A stretch of DNA of 64,000 nucleotides from Clostridia bacterium (GCA_900769075.1 CAAGFE010000111.1:8033-72032), one strand, 5' to 3'; shown: positions 35,271-45,269, counted from the stretch's first letter. Translations and numbers: made by a program. Notes: generated by a model not told the origin, from the sequence alone.

Positions 35271-36151
35271 TCACCAGCAAGAAAACGCCGTATCTGTTCC
35301 TGCTGCCCTATCTGCTGCTGTTTACGGTGTTCATCATCATCCCCGTGGGCATGGCGGTGATCCTGTCCTTCACCAACTACAACGCCGTGCAGACGCCCCA
35401 GTTTGTCGGCCTGACCAACTACATCAACCTGTTCACCCAGGATACCATCTTCCTGCAGTATGTGCTGCCCAACACGCTGGTGTTCTCCATCATCGTGGGC
35501 GTGGGCGGCTACATCCTCAGCTTCGCGCTGGCCTGGTCCCTCAGCCAGGTGCCCAAGGCGCCCCGCACCGTGCTGGCGCTGATCCTCTACTCGCCCTCCA
35601 TGACCGCCGGCGTGGCCATGAGCGTGGTGTGGCGCACGGTGTTCCTGGGCAACCAGAGCGGCATCGCCAACTATGTGCTGACCTCCCTAGGCATCATCAA
35701 CGAGCCCATCCTGTGGCTGTCCAACGCCACCTACATCATGCCCATCGTCATCATCGTGGCGCTGTGGTCCTCCATGGGCGTGGGCTTCCTGGCGATGCTG
35801 GCAGGTCTGCTGAACGTCAGCCCCGAGCTGTATGAGGCCGGCGCCATCGACGGCATCAAGAACCGCTTCCAGGAGGTCATCTACATCACGGTTCCCTCCA
35901 TGAAGCCCCAGATGCTCTTCGGCGCGGTCATGGCGGTCACCAGCGCCTTCCAGCAGGGCTCCATCGGCGTGATGCTGACCGGCTCCAACCCCACCCCGTC
36001 CTACGCGGCCCAGCTGATGGTCAACCACGTGGAGGACTACGGCTTCATCCGCTATGAGATGGGCTACGCAGCTGCGGTTTCCGTGGTGCTGCTGGGCCTG
36101 ATCTACGCGTTCTCCTTCGTGGCCCGCAAGCTCTTTGAAGAAAAGGATTAA
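35267..36151 (+). CDS. ABC sugar permease, MalF/UgpA type
   Basis: A 294-residue permease with six helices and the EAA loop (YEAGAIDGIKNRFQEVIYITVP). ATGA overlap with the giant binding protein and AGAGGAGG-like sequence upstream support the start. Very similar to the operon A permease at 5219-6127. It pairs with the following MalG-type gene, 16 bases downstream. Confidence 0.92.
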   Translation: MITSKKTPYLFLLPYLLLFTVFIIIPVGMAVILSFTNYNAVQTPQFVGLTNYINLFTQDTIFLQYVLPNTLVFSIIVGVGGYILSFALAWSLSQVPKAPRTVLALILYSPSMTAGVAMSVVWRTVFLGNQSGIANYVLTSLGIINEPILWLSNATYIMPIVIIVALWSSMGVGFLAMLAGLLNVSPELYEAGAIDGIKNRFQEVIYITVPSMKPQMLFGAVMAVTSAFQQGSIGVMLTGSNPTPSYAAQLMVNHVEDYGFIRYEMGYAAAVSVVLLGLIYAFSFVARKLFEEKD

Positions 36152-36167
36152 GAAAGGAGGGAATCCC

Positions 36168-37034
36168 ATGGCAGTTGGCGGAACCAAGGTAAACCCCAAA
36201 AAGTTTGAAAAATCCCAGCTCCCGCTTTACGTCTATCTGCTGCCCCTGGCGGTCTTGATGGGTGCGCCGATTGTGTACATCGTGTGCCATGCCTTCAAGC
36301 CCATGGACGAGCTGTTCGCATTCCCCCCGAAGTTCTTCGTCTCGAATCCCTCGGGCATCAACTTCACCAACCTTTTCCAGCAGGCGGCCAGCTCCACCGT
36401 GCCCTTCTCCCGCTATGTGTTCAACTCCCTGGTGGTGACGGCGGCGGTCGTCGTGCTGTCCATCCTGATTTCTACCATGGCAGCCTTCGCCCTGAGCAAG
36501 ATGAAGTTCCGGCTCAAGGGCACGATCATGGAGATCAACAACCTGGCGCTGATGTTCGTGGCGACGGCCGTGGTCATCCCGCGCTACCTGACCATCTCGG
36601 CCATCGGGATCCTGGATTCCTGGTGGGCCCACATCCTGCCCCTGATCGCCATGCCTGTTTGTCTGTTCCTGATCAAGCAGTTCATGGATCAGGTGCCGGA
36701 CTCCCTCCTGGAGGCCGCGCAGCTGGAGGGCGCCAACGCCTTCACCATCTACCTGAAGATCATTCTTCCCATGGTGAAGCCCGCCATCGCCACCGGCGCG
36801 ATCCTGTCCTTCCAGCAGGTGTGGAACAACACCGAAACCTCGAACCTGTTCACCTCGACGGAAAGCATCCGCACGCTGGCGTTCTACATGAACACCCTGT
36901 CCGGCGTGGGCACGGTGCAGGGCCAGGGCATGGCGGCGGCTGCGGCGCTGATCATGTTCGTCCCGAACCTGGTGCTGTTCATCGTCAGCCAGAGCGCGGT
37001 CATGAACACCATGGCCCACTCCGGATTGAAGTAA
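36168..37034 (+). CDS. ABC sugar permease, MalG type
   Basis: A 288-residue permease. ATG at 36168 follows AGAAAGGAGGG; a longer reading would overlap the previous gene without a ribosome site. It has six helices and an EAA-type loop (LEAAQLEGANAFTIYLKIILP), in which the usual Asp-Gly is Glu-Gly. It is the counterpart of the displaced permease at 13805-14668, and both end VMNTMAHSG(I/L)K. With the gene before it, it completes the first importer of operon B. Confidence 0.92.
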   Translation: MAVGGTKVNPKKFEKSQLPLYVYLLPLAVLMGAPIVYIVCHAFKPMDELFAFPPKFFVSNPSGINFTNLFQQAASSTVPFSRYVFNSLVVTAAVVVLSILISTMAAFALSKMKFRLKGTIMEINNLALMFVATAVVIPRYLTISAIGILDSWWAHILPLIAMPVCLFLIKQFMDQVPDSLLEAAQLEGANAFTIYLKIILPMVKPAIATGAILSFQQVWNNTETSNLFTSTESIRTLAFYMNTLSGVGTVQGQGMAAAAALIMFVPNLVLFIVSQSAVMNTMAHSGLK

Positions 37035-37046
37035 AGGAGGATCGAG

Positions 37047-39083
37047 ATGAAGAAATATGCAGCCTGGCTGCTCCTGATCCTTCTGGCGTTTACCGGTCTG
37101 ACCGCGCAGGCCGCTACACCCTACCGCACCTATACCCAGGGCACCGACCGGGATCTGGTGGAAACCCAGACCGCCTACGAGCCCATCCGCACCATGATCC
37201 GCTTCGGGGATGAAACCCTCAAGATGCCCCAAGATATGCGCATGGGCCCCGATGGGTACCTCTACATTGCCGACAACGGCAACAAGCGCATCCTCGTCAT
37301 TGATACGGAGGGCAACTTCATCCGCGAAATCGTGGACAAGAAGAACATGAAGAGCCCCATGGGCGTGTTCGTGGACGATGACCTCAACGTCTACGTCGCG
37401 GACGACAAGGCCCGGGCGGTGCTGGTGTATGACAAGGACGGCAAGTTCGTCATGGAATACACCAAGCCGACCCACCAGCTCTTCGGTGACACCGCGCCCT
37501 ATGTGCCCCAGAAGATCGTGCTGGACAAGCGCGGCAACCTCTACATCGTCTCCAAGGGCAACACCAACGGCATCGTCCAGATCAGCCCGGTGGGCGGCGG
37601 CGAGTTCCTGGGCTACTACGGCGCGAACGCCTCCCGCATCTCCTTCCTGACCCGCATCCGCCGCGTCATCTTCGGCGAAAACTCCGCCGCGGTGGGCGAC
37701 ATCGTCCCGATTTCCGTCAAGAACCTGACCATCGACCAGAAGGGCATGGTCTACACCGTCACCGAGGCCGCGGACGAAAGCTCCCTGCGCCGTCTGAACG
37801 TGGCGGGCAAGTCCACCATGACGCCTGAATGGTGGATCGAGCTGAACAGCGCGGTGGCGGTCAATTCCTCCAACTCCATCTTCACCGCCAACGCCAACGG
37901 CTTCATCATGGAGTACACCTCCGAGGGCGATCTGCTCTTCCTCTTCGGCGCCAACGACGCCCAGAGCGAGCAGCGCATCGGCATGTTCAAGTCCGTCACC
38001 GGATTGGTGGTCACCGATGATTACACCATCTACGTCCTGGACGCGAACCTGAACAGCATTCAGGTGCTCAAGCCCACCGAGTTCACCGACCTGGTGCATC
38101 AGGCGTTCACCCTGTTCCAGCAGGGCAAGTACGCCGAGTCGAAGGTGCCGTGGACGGAGGTTCTGCGCATGAACTCCCTGTTCACCTACGCCTCCACCGG
38201 CCTGGGCGAAGCGCTTTACCGCGAGGGCAACTACGAGGAGGCCATGGAGGCCTTCCGCAACGGCGGCTACCGCCAGGGCTATTCCGACGCCTGGTGGGAG
38301 CAGCGCTCCAACCTGCTGCACACCAACATGTCCACCGTGATCTATGTCGCCGTGGCGGTGATCGTGCTGTGGGTGGTCATCAAGCAGCTGGACAAGCGGT
38401 TCCACATCCTCAATCCCCTTCGCTTTGTGGGCCGCAGGATCGGTTCCGTCAAGCTGGTCAGCCAGGTGGGCTGGAGCACCATGATGCTCCGGAACCCCTA
38501 CGACGCCTGCTACGGCATCAAGCGGGAAAAGCGGGCGAGCTGGCTGAGCGCCGTCATCGTGCTGCTGGCCTTCTTCGTGCTGTATGTGGCGAACAAGTAC
38601 TTCGCGGGCTTCCTGTTCAAATCCATGCCCGATGGGTATTACGAGCTGATCAACGACTTCCTGATCGTCTTTGGCCTGTTCCTGCTGCTGACGATCTGCT
38701 GCTACCTGGTCTGCACCATCACCGACGGCGAGGCGCGCTTCCGGGATATCTTCATCAGCGCCGCCTACGCGCTCATCCCGATGATCGTGTTCCTGCCCAT
38801 CCGCCTGGTGCTGACCAACGTGCTGACCTATAATGAAGAATTCTTCATTACGCTGATTGACTTTGTGTCCATCGGCTGGACGGCGCTGCTGATCGTCCTG
38901 ATGCTGATGTACCAGAATGACTATACCCTCAAGCAGACCCTCAAGACCATCTTCCTGACGCTGTTCTGCGTGCTGGTGGTGGTGGCGCTGATGGTTGTGC
39001 TGTACATGCTGATCAGCCAGCTGGTGGACTTCGTTGTGTCCATCTACGGAGAGGTGGTGTATCGCTTTGTTAAGAAGGTTTAA
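37047..39083 (+). CDS. NHL beta-propeller / TPR / Yip1 membrane protein, operon B
   Basis: A 678-residue protein with the same arrangement as the one at 6141-8162. It has a signal peptide (1-23), NHL blades (about 35-345; DMRMGPDGYLYIADNGNKRI, GVFVDDDLNVYVADDKARAV) and a TPR-like pair (348-410; LFQQGKYAESKVPWTEVL). A helix at about 430-447 and a Yip1-type multi-helix region (478-670) follow, with FKSMPDGYYELINDFLIVFG matching FKSIPDGQFEVGVDLVLLIG of the paralogue. AAAGGAGG precedes the ATG. It overlaps the following DUF5696 gene, as in operon A. Role in transport or sensing is inferred from the conserved gene order. Confidence 0.82.
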   Translation: MKKYAAWLLLILLAFTGLTAQAATPYRTYTQGTDRDLVETQTAYEPIRTMIRFGDETLKMPQDMRMGPDGYLYIADNGNKRILVIDTEGNFIREIVDKKNMKSPMGVFVDDDLNVYVADDKARAVLVYDKDGKFVMEYTKPTHQLFGDTAPYVPQKIVLDKRGNLYIVSKGNTNGIVQISPVGGGEFLGYYGANASRISFLTRIRRVIFGENSAAVGDIVPISVKNLTIDQKGMVYTVTEAADESSLRRLNVAGKSTMTPEWWIELNSAVAVNSSNSIFTANANGFIMEYTSEGDLLFLFGANDAQSEQRIGMFKSVTGLVVTDDYTIYVLDANLNSIQVLKPTEFTDLVHQAFTLFQQGKYAESKVPWTEVLRMNSLFTYASTGLGEALYREGNYEEAMEAFRNGGYRQGYSDAWWEQRSNLLHTNMSTVIYVAVAVIVLWVVIKQLDKRFHILNPLRFVGRRIGSVKLVSQVGWSTMMLRNPYDACYGIKREKRASWLSAVIVLLAFFVLYVANKYFAGFLFKSMPDGYYELINDFLIVFGLFLLLTICCYLVCTITDGEARFRDIFISAAYALIPMIVFLPIRLVLTNVLTYNEEFFITLIDFVSIGWTALLIVLMLMYQNDYTLKQTLKTIFLTLFCVLVVVALMVVLYMLISQLVDFVVSIYGEVVYRFVKKV

Positions 39084-41634
39084 TCAGAAGCTGCTCTCCC
39101 TGGTGCTTGCGGCGATGATGCTCCTGGGCTGCCTGCCCGCGCTGGCGGAGGATGCGGCGGCCTCGAACATCCCCGAGGGGTACAAGCTGGTGGCGGAAAA
39201 CAGCGGCTTCCGGCTGTATCTGCTGGAGAGCACCATGGCGGTCATCGTCCAGAGCAAGGCGAACGGACATCTGCTCTACTCCACCGTGCAGAACGCCGAT
39301 ACCGGCAACAAGACCTGGAAGGGCTTCTACCAGTCCGGCATCGTCATCGAGTACCTCGAGGACGTGAAGGACAAGCCCATTCAGGCGGATTTCATCAACA
39401 ATGCCTCGACCATCGCCTACGAGTATGGGGACAACGGCTTCCTTGCCCATGTGGCCTACACCGATCTGGGCATCTCCTTCGATGTGAAGGTGTGGATGGA
39501 CGAGGAAGGCATGCATGTGTATCTGCCCACCGATTCCATCGTGGAGGTCAAGGATCAGACCTACATGATCGTCAAAAATGACCAGGGTGGGGAAGAACGC
39601 ATCGACACGACCAAGTACACCAAGACCTCCGAGGAGAGTGAATTCCTGCTCACCGCCGCGGACGGCACGGTGTATACCCTCAGCAAATCCTGCTATGTAT
39701 CCACCAAGGACAATACCGTGACGGTCAAGGATCAGGCGGGCATCACCCAGGTGACGCTCCCCCTGGCCAAGCCGCTGGACAAGGCCTTTGACGTGTCCGT
39801 CATCAACGCCGCCGGAAAGACCGTGCTGATTCCTGCGGAATCCGTCACGGCGGTGCAGAAGAATCTCTACACCACCGGCACGGCGCAGGACGGCTCCGCC
39901 CTGCGCATCCCCAAGGAGAACGTGGTGGAGATCAGCGAGTATTCCTACACCATCGCCAGCATCTATGTGTATCCCTTCATGGGGCACAGCCGGGCGGGCG
40001 AGGGCCAGGGCTACATGATCATCCCCGACGGCCAGGGCGCGGTGGTCGGCTTTGAGGACAACGAGGGCCGCTATCCCACCCCCTTCGACAAGCAGGTGTA
40101 CGGCGTGAACATCGGCGTGGAGGATCAGTACCTCTCCGAGGATCGCGTGCCCGCGGAGGACGTGATCATGCCCGTCTTCGGCATGGTGCATACGGACTCC
40201 GAGATCGCCGTGCTGAGCGTGATTGAGCAGGGCGACCTGGCCGCCCGCATCCAGGCTTACCCCAACGGCGTGCGCAACCTGCCCTTTGACTGGGTGACGG
40301 CGAAATTCACCCTTCGCTTCGTGTTCAACCAGCCCATGGGCCCCAGCGCCGGCAACGTCGCCACCCGTACCGAGAAGCGCCGCGATGTGGACATCCTGCA
40401 GCATTTCCTCTTCCGCAGCGGCGAGGAAGCCGACTATGCGGGCCTGGCGGTGGCGTACCGCAACTACCTGATCGCCAACGATACCTTCGCCCAGGCGGAT
40501 CGGCGCGATTTCGACATCCAGATTGATTTCCTGGGCATTGAGCGCGAGAATTACATCCTGGGCAAGCAGGACGTGGTGATGACCAGCTTCGACCAGGCCG
40601 CCGGCATCCTGGATGACCTGACGGAGGCCGGCGTCAAGGCCATGAACGTGACCTACCGTGGCTGGCAGAAGAACGGTCTGACCGGCGGCGTGCCCACGGA
40701 CAGCTTCGATGTGGCGAAGTCCCTGGGCGGCAAGTCCGGCCTGATGGCACTCGCCCGGAAGGCAGCGGACATGGGCGTTCCCTTCGCCCTGGAAGCGGAT
40801 GTGCTGAGCCTGAACACGGAAACCCATCCTTCGCTGGTGTTCTCCGCGCTCAAGAAGATCACCGCCCAGACCTGGTCCCGCGCCACCTACGGCAAGGTCT
40901 ACGAAACCCTGTACTACTGCAACCCGACCACGTCCGAGAGCGCAGCGGCATCGCTGACCTCCGCCATGGTCAAGGAGGGCCTGACCGGCATCTCCTTCAC
41001 CGGCATCACCCAGGTGCTGACCGATTACTGCCACAAGGACAAATACCACGACACCAGCGAGATGGCGGCGATCTATACCGGCATTCTGGACCGGGCGAAC
41101 GATCATCTGACCACCGCCCTGGTCAGCCCCAACGCCTATCTGTGGCAGTACGCCGATGTGATCACCGATATCCCCGCCGCCGGCAGCGATTACACCTATA
41201 CCGATGCGGAGATTCCCTTCCTGACCATCGCGCTGAGCGGGCAGATCCCCTACTACCTGGAGTACACCAACTTCCAGGCCAACACCCGGGAGTTCTTCCT
41301 GCACCTGGTGGAGCAGGGCGCGCGCCCGTCCTTCCTGCTGACCTGGGAGGATCCCATCGAGCTCCAGAACACCAACTCCTCCTCCATCTACTCCTCCCGG
41401 TATGAGCTGTACAGGGACATGGTGGTCGAATGGTACAGGGATCTGTCCGAGGTGTACCAGGCCGTGGGCGAGGATGGCATGATCGTGGATCACGTCCGCC
41501 AGGGCGACCTGGTTCGGGTCACCTGGAGCAACGGCACGCAGATCTACCTCAACTTCGGCGACAGGGCCGGCGAGATGGACGGCATTGCCCTGGAAAAAAT
41601 GAGCTTTAAGGTGGTGAACGGCAATGGCAATTAA
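39067..41634 (+). CDS. Secreted DUF5696-type protein, operon B
   Basis: An 855-residue protein. TTG at 39067 is the likeliest start: GGAGAGG precedes it by about 12 bases and it gives a good signal peptide ending ALA before ED. A longer TTG start at 39034 would put non-hydrophobic sequence first. It is about 137 residues longer than its paralogue at 8152 because of an insert near residues 160-290 (LTAADGTVYTLSKSCYVSTK ... VTAVQKNLYTTG) that resembles small repeated beta units. The barrel-like part keeps the motifs VTYRGWQKNGL, LEADVLSLNTE and ALSGQIPYY. Enzyme activity is possible but unproven. Confidence 0.77.
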   Translation: MLRRFNQKLLSLVLAAMMLLGCLPALAEDAAASNIPEGYKLVAENSGFRLYLLESTMAVIVQSKANGHLLYSTVQNADTGNKTWKGFYQSGIVIEYLEDVKDKPIQADFINNASTIAYEYGDNGFLAHVAYTDLGISFDVKVWMDEEGMHVYLPTDSIVEVKDQTYMIVKNDQGGEERIDTTKYTKTSEESEFLLTAADGTVYTLSKSCYVSTKDNTVTVKDQAGITQVTLPLAKPLDKAFDVSVINAAGKTVLIPAESVTAVQKNLYTTGTAQDGSALRIPKENVVEISEYSYTIASIYVYPFMGHSRAGEGQGYMIIPDGQGAVVGFEDNEGRYPTPFDKQVYGVNIGVEDQYLSEDRVPAEDVIMPVFGMVHTDSEIAVLSVIEQGDLAARIQAYPNGVRNLPFDWVTAKFTLRFVFNQPMGPSAGNVATRTEKRRDVDILQHFLFRSGEEADYAGLAVAYRNYLIANDTFAQADRRDFDIQIDFLGIERENYILGKQDVVMTSFDQAAGILDDLTEAGVKAMNVTYRGWQKNGLTGGVPTDSFDVAKSLGGKSGLMALARKAADMGVPFALEADVLSLNTETHPSLVFSALKKITAQTWSRATYGKVYETLYYCNPTTSESAAASLTSAMVKEGLTGISFTGITQVLTDYCHKDKYHDTSEMAAIYTGILDRANDHLTTALVSPNAYLWQYADVITDIPAAGSDYTYTDAEIPFLTIALSGQIPYYLEYTNFQANTREFFLHLVEQGARPSFLLTWEDPIELQNTNSSSIYSSRYELYRDMVVEWYRDLSEVYQAVGEDGMIVDHVRQGDLVRVTWSNGTQIYLNFGDRAGEMDGIALEKMSFKVVNGNGN

Positions 41635-42613
41635 GAAAAAAGCAAAGGCAGAGCAGGAAATCGCCATCACGCCGAAGAAACCTAATAAGCGTGAAAAGAA
41701 CCCGCACGATAAGCACAGAATCACAAAGCGCAAGCTCCGCGACTGGATGTATGGCTACATCTTCCTCGCCCCGTGGATTATCGGCATCCTCTTCTTCTTC
41801 GTCTGGGCCATGGGGCAGTCGCTGAACTATTCCGTACACAAGATCGTCATGGACAACGGCGTGCAGACCTACCCGCTGGAACACTGGTATGACAACTATG
41901 CCGCCGTGTTCTCGCTGGAGACCAATCTGCCGACCACCCTGGGCTCCTTTGCAATCTCCCTGGTGCTGCAGGTGCCGATCATCATCGCGTTCTCGCTGAT
42001 CATCGCCATGCTGCTCAACAGCAAGATCCGCTGCCGCGGCCTGTTCCGCATGATCTTCTTCCTGCCGGTGATCATCGCTACCGGCCCGGTGATGAACATG
42101 CTGACCGCCCAGGGCGCCGCGTCGGTGCCCATGATGTCCGATGGCAGCTTGCTGAATCTGCTCTCCGGGCTGCCCCAATTCCTGCTGGAACCCATCACCG
42201 AGCTGTTCAACAGCCTGATCCTGATCCTGTGGAATTCCGGCATCCAGATCCTGATCTTCCTGTCCGGCTTGCAGAAGGTGTCCACCACCATGTATGAGGC
42301 CGCGAAGATTGACGGCGCCAGCGGCTGGGAGACCTTCTGGAAGATCACCCTGCCCACGGTGAAGCCCATCATCCTGCTCAACGCCATCTACACCGTGGTG
42401 TCCCTGGCCACCGGCGGCACGAACGAAATCATCGAGCTGATCTACGCGGCCACCTATACCACCCCCTGGACGAAGGGGTACAGCTACGGCATGGCCTTCT
42501 CCTGGATTTACACCGCCATCATCGGCGTGATTCTGATCGGCGTGTTCCTGCTGCTCAAGGAAAAGAGCGACAAAAAAGTCAAGTACGAGAAGAAACTCGT
42601 TACGCTGCGCTAA
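41624..42613 (+). CDS. ABC sugar permease, MalF/LacF type
   Basis: A 329-residue permease overlapping the DUF5696 gene by 11 bases. A Lys-rich cytoplasmic N-terminus (1-45) precedes six helices; the EAA loop is YEAAKIDGASGWETFWKITLP. Counterpart of the operon A permease at 10305-11279. It forms the second importer of operon B with the next two genes. Confidence 0.9.
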   Translation: MAIKKKAKAEQEIAITPKKPNKREKNPHDKHRITKRKLRDWMYGYIFLAPWIIGILFFFVWAMGQSLNYSVHKIVMDNGVQTYPLEHWYDNYAAVFSLETNLPTTLGSFAISLVLQVPIIIAFSLIIAMLLNSKIRCRGLFRMIFFLPVIIATGPVMNMLTAQGAASVPMMSDGSLLNLLSGLPQFLLEPITELFNSLILILWNSGIQILIFLSGLQKVSTTMYEAAKIDGASGWETFWKITLPTVKPIILLNAIYTVVSLATGGTNEIIELIYAATYTTPWTKGYSYGMAFSWIYTAIIGVILIGVFLLLKEKSDKKVKYEKKLVTLR

Positions 42614-42628
42614 GGAGGGGGAAAGACA

Positions 42629-43603
42629 ATGAAAATCAGACAACTCCCCAAGGATGCGCGCAAGGATTACTACAAGAAAATTCTCTTTGGCAACAACGAC
42701 CGCCGCGGTGCGATCATGACCTTCGTGGTCTATCTGCTGCTGATCACCATTGCCTTCATCTACCTGTACCCGGTGCTGTACATGTTCTCCCGCTCGCTGA
42801 TGGGCAAGTCCGACCTGCTGGATTCCTCTGCCAAGTGGATCCCTTCCTCCATCACCCTGAGCAACTACACCCAGGCCATCGACACGATGGATTACTGGCA
42901 CTCCCTGTGGAAGAACCTCATCATCGCCGTGTCCGCCACATTGTGCCAGGTGTTTGTCACCTCCTGGGTCGGCTACGGCTTTGCGCGGTATAACTTCCCG
43001 GGCAAGATGCTCTGGATGGTGCTGCTGATCCTGTCGTTCCTGCTGCCCGCCCAGACCATCGCGGTGCCCAACTTCCTGCTGTTCAACAAGTGGCACCTGA
43101 TTGACGGCTCGGTCAAGCCCTTCATCATCACCGCCGTTTCCGGCCAGGGCATCAAGAGCTGCCTGTGTATCCTGATCTTCTACAACTTCCATCGTCAGAC
43201 GCCCCAGAGCCTGATTGAAGCGGCGGAAATCGACGGCGCGGGCCACATCAAGGCCTACTTCCGCATTGCGGTGCCGCTGTGCTCCGCGGCCATCGTGGTG
43301 GTGGCGCTGTTCTCCTTCGTGTGGTACTGGAACGAGGTGGACATCGTCCGCACCTACCTGGGATCGAGCAACACCCGCGACAAGGGCCTGACGACCCTGA
43401 TGCTGGAGCTGAACAAGTTCGAGGACAGCTACAACGCGGTCTACGCCACCCACGCCCAGTCCACCACGTCCACCAACCGCCTGAACGACGCCATCAAGAT
43501 GGCGGGCACGATGCTCGCCGTGGCCCCGATGATGATTCTGTACATGTTCCTGCAGAAGCAGTTCGTGGAATCCATCGACCGGGCCGGCATCACCGGCGAG
43601 TAA
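42629..43603 (+). CDS. ABC sugar permease, MalG/LacG type
   Basis: A 324-residue permease; ATG follows AAGGAGGGGG. Six helices and the EAA loop (IEAAEIDGAGHIKAYFRIAVP) are clear, with an extended segment between helices 5 and 6 (about 240-285) shared with the protein at 11269-12237. Ends RAGITGE, matching RSGITGE in that paralogue. The following gap (43604-43694) has two small hairpins, one of them AAAGCCT/AGGCTTT near 43650-43670. Confidence 0.9.
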   Translation: MKIRQLPKDARKDYYKKILFGNNDRRGAIMTFVVYLLLITIAFIYLYPVLYMFSRSLMGKSDLLDSSAKWIPSSITLSNYTQAIDTMDYWHSLWKNLIIAVSATLCQVFVTSWVGYGFARYNFPGKMLWMVLLILSFLLPAQTIAVPNFLLFNKWHLIDGSVKPFIITAVSGQGIKSCLCILIFYNFHRQTPQSLIEAAEIDGAGHIKAYFRIAVPLCSAAIVVVALFSFVWYWNEVDIVRTYLGSSNTRDKGLTTLMLELNKFEDSYNAVYATHAQSTTSTNRLNDAIKMAGTMLAVAPMMILYMFLQKQFVESIDRAGITGE

Positions 43604-43694
43604 TCCCCTGCCCCGGATGCGCCGGGGAGGACATCCCATTCCCATGCATCAAAGCCTGGTCAGAGGCTTTAGATAAAAAAAGGAGGACACCCCA

Positions 43695-45125
43695 ATGAAA
43701 AAGCTGGTTTCCCTGGTTCTGGCGCTGTGCATGGTGCTGTCCCTGGGCTCCTTTGCGAGCGCAGAGGGCGAGTACAACATTCCCGCCATGAACACCACCG
43801 ATCCCATCACCCTGTCCGTCATGATCTGGGACGACTTCGAGATGGCCGAAGCGCTGGCCGCTTCCTTCTCGGAGATGTATCCCAACATCACCGTTGAAAT
43901 CATCCGCACCACCACCGGTACCGTGACTGCGGATCTGACCAACTACGCCGCCAACGGCTCCCTGCCGGACATCTTCATGTGGCTGGATCTGGATCCCCTG
44001 CTCGCCGCTCCCTACATGGCCGATATCGCGCCCTACCTGGAGAACGACGAGGAAGCCCAGACCAAGCTGTACTACACCATCCGCAACGCCGGCTACATTG
44101 ACGGCGAGCGCTGCTTCTTCCTGGCTGGCGAGTTCCTGCCCGCAACCGTTTATCTGGACATGAACGTGTTCGAGATGCTGAACGTCGAAATGCCCGGTCA
44201 GGACTGGACCTGGGATCAGTTCGTTGAGCTGACCCAGACCATGACCGATCCCACCCAGGGCATCTGGTCCTACACCAACGGCATGTACGCCCCCGTCACC
44301 TGCGGCCCCATCGCGCTGACCGAGAACTCCATCGGCGAATTCGGCTGGAACGGCGAGAGCTACAACTTCGAGTCCGGCTGGGCCGAGTCCCTCGAGCTCC
44401 AGCTGGAGAACATCCGCCTGGGCAACACCTGCGTGGGCGGCTCCGATGCTTACCTGGCGGTTGACCCCTCCAACGAGTGGCCCGGCCAGACCGGTCATGT
44501 GGCTGTCCTGACCGACGCCTCCTGGACCCTGAACAACATCTACACCCAGCCCCTGGCACTGGATCGCGGCATCAAGATGGTGCCCTACAATCCTCCGGTG
44601 GGCGCCGAGAACTGCGGCCAGCTGGGCTTCCTGGACAATGTGTCCATCTCCGCTCAGTGCGAGCATCCCCGTGAGGCCTATGAGCTGATGAAGTACATGT
44701 TCTGGGGCAAGGATGGCTGGATGAAGCGCTGCGAGCTGTTCCCCACCCTGGTGTGGGAAGGCACCGACCAGAAGGCCTACAATGTGCCCAACTGCTTCCC
44801 CCTGATCCAGGACGACGAGCTGAACGAGGCCTTCGCCGCGCTGCTGCCTGACCTGGGCTACTGGAATGACTGGACCGGCTTCCTGGAGAACATCCAGAAC
44901 CCCGTCACCTGGGGCGCCCGTACCATCCCCGGCTTCAACGCCTTCCTGGCCAATGCCTACAGCGGCGGCGACTTCAACGGCACCATCGGCATCGAGGCCG
45001 CTGTGTCCAATGGCTCCGCGGATCCCTGGGATTACACGGATTGGCTGGCTGAGCAGGGCCGTTACTACTACGACCAGGCCATGTCCGCCTTCTATGACAT
45101 CTACGGCAGGCCCGACGCGGAGTAA
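43695..45125 (+). CDS. Extracellular solute-binding protein, family 1, operon B
   Basis: A 476-residue sugar-binding protein; ATG follows AAAGGAGG. The signal peptide (1-24) ends ASA before EG and lacks a lipobox. The mature part begins with ITLSVMIWDDFEMAEALAAS and shows the usual YPNITVEIIRTT and SLPDIFMWLDLDP segments. Counterpart of the protein at 12329-13672, though rather divergent. Last gene of operon B, closed by a strong terminator at 45158-45189. Confidence 0.9.
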   Translation: MKKLVSLVLALCMVLSLGSFASAEGEYNIPAMNTTDPITLSVMIWDDFEMAEALAASFSEMYPNITVEIIRTTTGTVTADLTNYAANGSLPDIFMWLDLDPLLAAPYMADIAPYLENDEEAQTKLYYTIRNAGYIDGERCFFLAGEFLPATVYLDMNVFEMLNVEMPGQDWTWDQFVELTQTMTDPTQGIWSYTNGMYAPVTCGPIALTENSIGEFGWNGESYNFESGWAESLELQLENIRLGNTCVGGSDAYLAVDPSNEWPGQTGHVAVLTDASWTLNNIYTQPLALDRGIKMVPYNPPVGAENCGQLGFLDNVSISAQCEHPREAYELMKYMFWGKDGWMKRCELFPTLVWEGTDQKAYNVPNCFPLIQDDELNEAFAALLPDLGYWNDWTGFLENIQNPVTWGARTIPGFNAFLANAYSGGDFNGTIGIEAAVSNGSADPWDYTDWLAEQGRYYYDQAMSAFYDIYGRPDAE

Positions 45126-45157
45126 TCCATCTGACATCCTGCGTTTCGGTTTCCCAT

Positions 45158-45189
45158 GGGGAGCGGCCTTCGGGCTGCTCCCCTTTTTT
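45158..45189 (+). terminator. Strong intrinsic terminator of operon B
   Basis: GGGGAGC at 45158-45164 pairs with GCTCCCC at 45177-45183. The stem continues inward to a C(TTCG)G tetraloop, and six T follow (45184-45189). Confidence 0.92.
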
Positions 45190-45241
45190 GATGGATGCTT
45201 TTCCGCCGGTTGGGAAGCGCCGTCTTTCCGCGCGGAAGCGC

Positions 45242-45269
45242 TTGCTTTTTTCCCGGCATATGGTATAAT
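45242..45269 (+). promoter_or_regulatory. Promoter of the GH51 gene pair
   Basis: TTGCTT at 45242-45247 and a perfect TATAAT at 45264-45269, spaced by 16 bases, 48 bases upstream of the start codon. Confidence 0.7.
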
